Positions 59,838 through 64,000 of a stretch of 64,000 nucleotides of DNA are shown piece by piece. Below the pieces are notes generated by a model. It saw nothing but the letters and a program-made list of their open reading frames with translations. It was not told where the DNA came from and did no database searches. Numbering within the stretch: position 1 is the stretch's first letter; each line of letters opens with the position of its first letter. Source of the DNA: Acrocarpospora macrocephala (GTDB lineage: Bacteria > Actinomycetota > Actinomycetes > Streptosporangiales > Streptosporangiaceae); NCBI RefSeq assembly GCF_009687865.1, contig NZ_BLAE01000006.1, positions 202,550 through 266,549 on the forward strand, read 5' to 3'. The position numbers were made by a program, and so were the translations under genes.

Positions 59838-59861
59838 TGCTCGCCGTTATCCGGCGCCGTT
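59838..59861 (+). repeat. Dispersed repeat, copy 2 (first copy at 34117-34140)
   Basis: Intergenic copy of the 24-bp sequence with CCGTTATCCGGCGCCGTT, 23 of 24 identical to the other copy. Confidence 0.7.
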
Positions 59862-59925
59862 ACGCGGGTGATGGTTCTCGCCGTACCGGCACCAAGAGGG
59901 GCAATGCAGCTCTGTTATGCCCTAA

Positions 59926-60013
59926 GGGCCCGCAGAGCAATAACTCATAGATCCTCAAGCCACTGACCTCGGCGAACCCATGGTGAGCACGCAAGTTGAT
60001 TCTCTGCGGGCCC
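59926..60013. repeat. 12-bp inverted repeat with 64-nt loop
   Basis: GGGCCCGCAGAG (59926-59937) and CTCTGCGGGCCC (60002-60013) are exact complements in the spacer between the cupin and the Fpg/Nei genes; CCTAA precedes the first and CTAAAG follows the second, extending the symmetry. Confidence 0.75.
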
Positions 60014-60050
60014 TAAAGCGCGGTCAGAGGAGCCATTCTGATCAGCGGCG

Positions 60051-60929
60051 CTATTTGAGGAGTTTGGACAAGCGGCGGTCGGCTAGGGGCTTGCCGCCGG
60101 TCTGGCAGGTTGGGCAGTACTGCAGGGATGAGTCCGCGAACGACACTTCCCTAATCGTGTCCCCGCAGACCTCGCATTTCTCGCCGGTACGGCCATGCAC
60201 CCGCAGCCCCGACTTCTTCTCCGCCTTGAGATCTTTGGCGGCCAGGCCATGCGCCCGCTCGACGGCGTCCCTGAGGGTGGTCACGATGGCCTCGTGCAGG
60301 TCGGCCACCTGGGCGTCGGTGAGGGTCGCCGAGATCTTGAACGGGGACATCTTGGCGACGTGCAACACCTCGTCCGAGTAGGCGTTGCCGATGCCCGCGA
60401 TCACTTTCTGGTCCCGGAGCAGGCCCTTGATCTGGGTACGGCTCGCGCGCAGGATCTCCCCCAGCGCCTCGGGGGTGAAATCCGCCGCCAGTGGGTCAGG
60501 ACCCAAGCTGGCAACCCCCGGCACCTCATCCGGATTTTTCACGACATAGACGGCTAGGCGTTTCTGGGTTCCGGCCTCGGTGAGGTCGAAACCGGGGGCC
60601 ATGCCGGAATCGTCGGGCGCGAGTCGTACCCGGACGGCGAGGGGGCCTTTGCCGGGGCGTACCGGTTTGGCGGCTGAAAGGTCGTCGCGCCAGCGGAGCC
60701 AGCCTGCGCGGGCCAGGTGGGTGACGAAGTGCAGGCCGTCGCAGTCCAGGTCGAGGAACTTGCCGTGCCGGGACACCGAGGTCACGGTCAGGCCGCCCAG
60801 CGCGCTCGCCGGGGGGTTGAACGTTTTCAGGGCGTGGAAGGCGACGACCTCGACGGCCGCGATCGTACGGCCGACGGCGCGCTCGCGGAGAAACTCGGCG
60901 AGTGACTCCACCTCGGGTAGTTCCGGCAT
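60051..60929 (-). CDS. Fpg/Nei-family DNA glycosylase
   Basis: 292 residues from ATG 60929. The mature N-terminus is PELPEVESLAEFLRERAVGR, where Pro1 is the catalytic nucleophile and Glu2 its partner. The helix-two-turn-helix IKGLLRDQKVIAGIGNAYSD with the N-G-Y type Asn follows, and a C-terminal zinc finger C-x2-C...C-x2-C (EKCEVCGDTI, SSLQYCPTCQTGG). It excises oxidised bases and cuts the abasic site. The Lys beta-hairpin segment (LRVHGRTGEK) is as in Fpg. A longer frame to 61064 lacks the Pro start and is rejected. Confidence 0.93.
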   Translation of the reverse strand: MPELPEVESLAEFLRERAVGRTIAAVEVVAFHALKTFNPPASALGGLTVTSVSRHGKFLDLDCDGLHFVTHLARAGWLRWRDDLSAAKPVRPGKGPLAVRVRLAPDDSGMAPGFDLTEAGTQKRLAVYVVKNPDEVPGVASLGPDPLAADFTPEALGEILRASRTQIKGLLRDQKVIAGIGNAYSDEVLHVAKMSPFKISATLTDAQVADLHEAIVTTLRDAVERAHGLAAKDLKAEKKSGLRVHGRTGEKCEVCGDTIREVSFADSSLQYCPTCQTGGKPLADRRLSKLLK

Positions 60930-60996
60930 AGGACCACAGTACCGATCCTTTATCCACAGGCTGGGGATAACTTGGCCGGGTGGCAGGATAAGGATC

Positions 60997-61599
60997 ATGG
61001 GGATTTCTGGTGAACTGCATCGGATCGGGCGTCCACTGCTGGAGGCGCAGCTGATCCATCCCACCGTGGCCGGAATCGGGCGTGGCGATCTGCCGGATGA
61101 CGTGTTCCGGAGGTGGCTGGAGCAGGACTATCTGTTCCTGCTCGACTACGTACGCGTGTTCTCGCGGCTGGCCTGGCAGGCGCCCGACGGGCATCTTGGC
61201 GATCTTGTGGATCTGGCGCATTCCACCTTTCACGATGAGTTGCGCTTGCATCGGTCGTTGTCCGCTGAGTTCGGGGCCGATCTGGAGGGGGCGGAGAAAG
61301 GGGCCGCTTGCACGGCGTACACCGCGTTTCTGCTTGATGCGGCGGCGGACTACGCGAGCGGGCTCGCGGCGCTGTATCCGTGCATGTGGGGGTATTCGAT
61401 GCTGGGACGCCGCCTGGCGGCGAACCCGCCGGATGAGCCGAGGTATCGGGCGTGGGTGGAGACCTACGCCGATCCGGGGTTCGCGGCGCTGGCCGAGCGG
61501 ATCGCGGTCATGATCGACGAGGCGGGGCCGGACCCCGGGCGGGCGGCCGATCTTTTCACCCGGGGTATGGCGCATGAGCTGGCCTTCTGGGACGTCTGA
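60997..61599 (+). CDS. TenA/thiaminase II family protein
   Basis: 200 residues from ATG 60997 with AAGG six bases upstream. All-helical TenA fold: LIHPTVAGIGRGDLPDDVFR, WLEQDYLFLLDYVRVFSRLA, TFHDELRLHRSLSAEFGA and LYPCMWGYSMLGRRLAAN, with the conserved Y-x-x-F-L and W-x-x-G segments. The catalytic Cys of thiaminase II, normally at about residue 135 next to Tyr, is probably the Cys in ACTAYTAFLL. The family salvages thiamine pyrimidine. With the TPP-regulated CytX at 52049 the organism can use external thiamine breakdown products; the two genes are not linked in one operon. Confidence 0.85.
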   Translation: MGISGELHRIGRPLLEAQLIHPTVAGIGRGDLPDDVFRRWLEQDYLFLLDYVRVFSRLAWQAPDGHLGDLVDLAHSTFHDELRLHRSLSAEFGADLEGAEKGAACTAYTAFLLDAAADYASGLAALYPCMWGYSMLGRRLAANPPDEPRYRAWVETYADPGFAALAERIAVMIDEAGPDPGRAADLFTRGMAHELAFWDV

Positions 61600-62142
61600 T
61601 CAGGCCGTCAGGCCGGCCGCGCCGAAGGAGACGGCGAAGCGGCGGCACCAGATCGTGACGCTGGTCAGCGTGTCCAGGTCGGCGGAGGCCGGGATGGCGT
61701 AGTTGGCGTTGCCCTGGTTGCCCTTCAGTTCGCCCAGTTCCAGCCATTCGCCGTCGTCGAAGACCCGCCATTCGCCCTCTTTGACCGGCTGGTCGCTGAG
61801 CCAGACGCGCAGGTCGGGGCCGTCGGAGGTGTTCAGGTTCTCGATCCGGAGCACGCGCTTGCCATCGGGGAGCTGGAGCACCTTCGCGGTTCCTGATGTT
61901 TCGTGCTCATGGGTGATAAAGCTGCCCATGGACAGGACGCGTGGGGATGCCGGGGAAGCCGTCGGGGTCATCGCGTCGTCCGTCATCGCCTCCCCTGTCA
62001 TGGTTTCTCCGATGGACACCGGTGGCGGTTCGTTCACCACCACCGTGGTGAACAGGCGCCAGGGCTGGAACAGGTACAGCGCGACTGCGATGCCGGCGGC
62101 GACCACGATCCACGTGGCCGGATGGCGGAGCACGATCTTCAC
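61600..62142 (-). CDS. DM13-domain membrane-anchored protein
   Basis: 180 residues from GTG 62142, with GAGAGGGA upstream. N-terminal anchor (ATWIVVAAGIAVALYLFQPW), a linker rich in Thr/Met, then a DM13 domain: VLSMGSFITHEHETSGTAKV, LRIENLNTSDGPDLRVWLSD and YAIPASADLDTLTSVTIWCR, then RFAVSFGAAGL with the Cys expected for redox or haem binding. Exposed on the outside of the membrane. DM13 proteins are thought to act in electron transfer; the partner is not visible. Confidence 0.85.
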   Translation of the reverse strand: MKIVLRHPATWIVVAAGIAVALYLFQPWRLFTTVVVNEPPPVSIGETMTGEAMTDDAMTPTASPASPRVLSMGSFITHEHETSGTAKVLQLPDGKRVLRIENLNTSDGPDLRVWLSDQPVKEGEWRVFDDGEWLELGELKGNQGNANYAIPASADLDTLTSVTIWCRRFAVSFGAAGLTA

Positions 62143-62245
62143 GATGGTCCCTCTCCGTTGCTCGTTCCTGACAGAAGAGCACGTGAAAGCCATGACAGAA
62201 GCCGGGTTGCGCCTTACGACACTCTTACGGCATAGGGTCGGCACC

Positions 62246-62896
62246 ATGAGCGCTATCGCCGAAGACGTTCTGTTATTGGCCTACCGCGAGGACAAGGGCA
62301 CGCCGCTGATCAGCGCGGGCGAGCTCGATCTCGCGCTCGCCGGCGCGCTGCTGGCCGAACTGGCGATCGCCGACCGGATCGCGGTGCAGGACAAGACACT
62401 TGTTGTGGTCAATCCGGCTCCGGTGGGCGATGCGGAGCTGGACGCCGTGCTCGCCCGGATCGTCACCGAGAACCAGAAGAAACCCCGCAAACCTTCCTGG
62501 TTCGTGAGCAAGCTCAGCTCCGACAAGCTGCGCAAACGACTGCTGGCCGGGCTGGCGGAACGCGGCATCCTGTCCGAACAGCAGCGCAAGCTGCTCGGGA
62601 TCTTCCCCACCAAGAGATACCCCGAACTCGACGGGAGCGTCGAACGCGACCTCCGCCAGCGCGTGCAGAGCGTGCTCGCCGGGGCCGATCCGGACGAGCG
62701 GATCGGCGTGCTGATCGCGCTCATGCACGCCTGCAAACTGGCCCGCAAAGCCTTCCCCGAAGCCGACAAGGAACGGATCAAGGAAGTCGCCGCGGGCGCC
62801 TGGGCAGCGGACGCGGTCCGCGCCACCATCGAGGCCGTCAACGCCGCCGTGATGGCCGCGGTGATCGCGGCCGCGGTGGCGGGGGGAGCGGGCTGA
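62246..62896 (+). CDS. GOLPH3/VPS74 (GPP34) family protein
   Basis: 216 residues from ATG 62246. Signature segments: DVLLLAYREDKGTPLISAGE, LDLALAGALLAELAIADRIA, RKPSWFVSKLSSDKLRKRLL, GLAERGILSEQQRKLLGIFP and ERIGVLIALMHACKLARKAF. In eukaryotes the fold binds PI4P and Golgi glycosyltransferases; bacterial homologues are common in actinomycetes with no known role. Length is normal. Located next to an LCP ligase, but with convergent orientation. Confidence 0.92.
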   Translation: MSAIAEDVLLLAYREDKGTPLISAGELDLALAGALLAELAIADRIAVQDKTLVVVNPAPVGDAELDAVLARIVTENQKKPRKPSWFVSKLSSDKLRKRLLAGLAERGILSEQQRKLLGIFPTKRYPELDGSVERDLRQRVQSVLAGADPDERIGVLIALMHACKLARKAFPEADKERIKEVAAGAWAADAVRATIEAVNAAVMAAVIAAAVAGGAG

Positions 62897-62902
62897 CCCC
62901 CG

Positions 62903-63997
62903 CTACTTCGTGATCACTTCCTTCGGGACCGGCTTGTCCTTCTCGAGCGCCTCGAAGAGCTTGTTGGCCTTGGCGTTGTCCCACTTGACGACGGCTTGGC
63001 CGTTGATGGTGGGCAGCGAGCCGATCGGGACCGCGGTGGTCACCGGGTTGCCCTTCATGGCCAGACCCAGCGAAAGCAGGTCGAAGATCCCCGTACCCGG
63101 AGAGACCGCGACGGACTCGGCGGCGCTGAGGGCCAGCGGGACGGAGGAGAAGGGGTTGATGAGGGTGCCAGGGCTGGCCGCCTTCTTCACGACGGCGGAG
63201 AAGAACTGGCGCTGCCGCTCGGTCCGGTCGAAGTCCGGAATCGCACCGGTCTTGCGGGTACGGACATAGCCGAGGGCGGTGCCGCCGTCCATGACCTGGC
63301 AGCCCTTCTTCAGGTCGATTCCGGCTTTCTCATCCTCAATGGCTTCCTTGACGCAGATCTCCACGCCGCCGATCGCGTCGACAATGCCGACGAAGCCGCC
63401 GAAACCGATCTCCATGTAGTGGTCGACGCGGATGCCGGTGACCTCTTCGACGGTTCTGGTGAGGAGTTTGGGGCCGCCGAAGGCGTACGCGGCGTTGAGC
63501 TTGTCGCTGCCGTGGCCGTTGATCGGGAGGTAGCTGTCGCGCGGCAGGCTGACCAGGGTCGGGCGGCCGTCGCCGGCGGGGACGTGCAGGAGCATCATCG
63601 TGTCGGTGCGCTTGCCGACGGCCTTGCCCGTGGCGAGCTTCTTGCGCTCGGCGGCCGAGAGCCCGGCGCGGCTGTCGGAGCCGACCAGGAGCCAGTCCGC
63701 GCCCGGGGTTTCGGCCGGGCGGCCGTCGTAGTCGGTGAAGGCATCGACGCTGTTCATCTTTGAGCTGATCCAGAAATATCCGGCTACTCCGGCGATGAGT
63801 AGCAACACCAGGAAGATGGCCAGGCCAATCAGGATCTTCCGGCCGATCCGGCGGGGTTTGCGCGGGGCTTTGGGCTGGCCCGCATCGTACGAGGGAGTGG
63901 CGAAGGGCTTGACCGGGCTGCTGCCCGAGCGTTCCTTGCCGTACACCTTGGAGCGGCCGCGTGGGGTGGTCGGCGCCGATCTGACCTCATTGTCCAT
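62903..63997 (-). CDS. LytR-CpsA-Psr (LCP) family cell-wall glycopolymer ligase
   Basis: 364 residues from ATG 63997, at the edge of the window but complete. A basic cytoplasmic tail of about 50 residues, one helix (ILIGLAIFLVLLLIAGVAGY), then the extracytoplasmic LCP domain: DWLLVGSDSRAGLSAAER with the conserved Asp and Arg, RTDTMMLLHVPAGDGRPTLV, SLPRDSYLPINGHGSDKLNA and IPDFDRTERQRQFFSAVVKK. It attaches arabinogalactan- or teichoic-acid-type polymers to peptidoglycan. The C-terminal part lacks the LytR_C domain. Confidence 0.94.
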   Translation of the reverse strand: MDNEVRSAPTTPRGRSKVYGKERSGSSPVKPFATPSYDAGQPKAPRKPRRIGRKILIGLAIFLVLLLIAGVAGYFWISSKMNSVDAFTDYDGRPAETPGADWLLVGSDSRAGLSAAERKKLATGKAVGKRTDTMMLLHVPAGDGRPTLVSLPRDSYLPINGHGSDKLNAAYAFGGPKLLTRTVEEVTGIRVDHYMEIGFGGFVGIVDAIGGVEICVKEAIEDEKAGIDLKKGCQVMDGGTALGYVRTRKTGAIPDFDRTERQRQFFSAVVKKAASPGTLINPFSSVPLALSAAESVAVSPGTGIFDLLSLGLAMKGNPVTTAVPIGSLPTINGQAVVKWDNAKANKLFEALEKDKPVPKEVITK

Positions 63998-64000
63998 TGG

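Overview
The window is GC-rich actinomycete DNA. Codon use is strongly G/C at third positions, ATGA stop/start coupling is frequent, and there are many two-component systems, a bacterial proteasome activator, Actinomycetota-type lipid-linked mannosyltransferases and an integrative element of the actinomycete (AICE) type. The gene set fits Streptosporangiales (Nonomuraea/Streptosporangium-like), but that placement is inference from gene style, not from a marker gene.

Layout. 1-5.8 kb: edge of a TRAP-type binding lipoprotein, a NarL-type sensor/regulator pair whose kinase has lost its ATP-binding motifs, a DUF574-type methyltransferase and an APH-fold kinase. 5.9-8.0 kb: debris that looks like the end of an older element: a truncated gene with an internal stop, then an AT-rich gene whose N-terminus looks like a proteasome/HslV Ntn-hydrolase, then integrase-arm-like repeats. 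8.0-27.0 kb: an AICE in tRNA-Ser(UGA), bounded by a 61-bp imperfect att repeat (8010-8070 and 26978-27038). From left to right it carries a regulatory operon (8.5-10.1), a fossil tRNA-Pro att site (10.14), a defence-like cassette (SRA-nuclease, DGQHR protein, P63C protein; 10.5-14.1), a gene-free stretch, a regulatory/nucleotide-hydrolase cluster (two XRE-DUF5919-like regulators, double GntR, HD, Nudix; 15.0-18.3), the AICE core (KorSA-like GntR, Tra/FtsK, DUF2637, RepSA-like initiator, excisionase, integrase; 18.4-25.1) and a SEC-C nuclease-like cargo gene next to att.

27-64 kb is mostly chromosomal: an FG-repeat MinD-like ATPase, quinone oxidoreductase, Bpa, HAD phosphatase, cold-shock protein, serS, pheA, a mannosyltransferase/GT2/STAS cluster, an OmpR-type two-component system, a YidC-like insertase, a PAS-GAF kinase, a DNA methyltransferase-repair protein, a TPP riboswitch with a CytX-like permease, an alkylsulfatase-like MBL protein, a MarR/cupin pair, an Fpg/Nei glycosylase, TenA, a DM13 protein, a GPP34 protein and an LCP-family ligase. 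Several decayed genes are interspersed (haem peroxidase, LysR and response-regulator tails, MmyB-like and LuxR tails).

The most interesting material is in the element. (i) An operator-like motif GTCCC-N3-ACGTCCC occurs at four places and ties two separate regulatory clusters into one apparent regulon. (ii) Half-sites ACTACGC/GCGTAGT lie upstream of both the SRA-nuclease and the DGQHR gene. (iii) The proteasome-like cargo gene and the SEC-C cargo gene occupy equivalent positions beside two tandem tRNA-Ser att sites, which suggests an integrase/att-proximal cargo slot. All functional assignments are from reading motifs by eye; no database search was possible.
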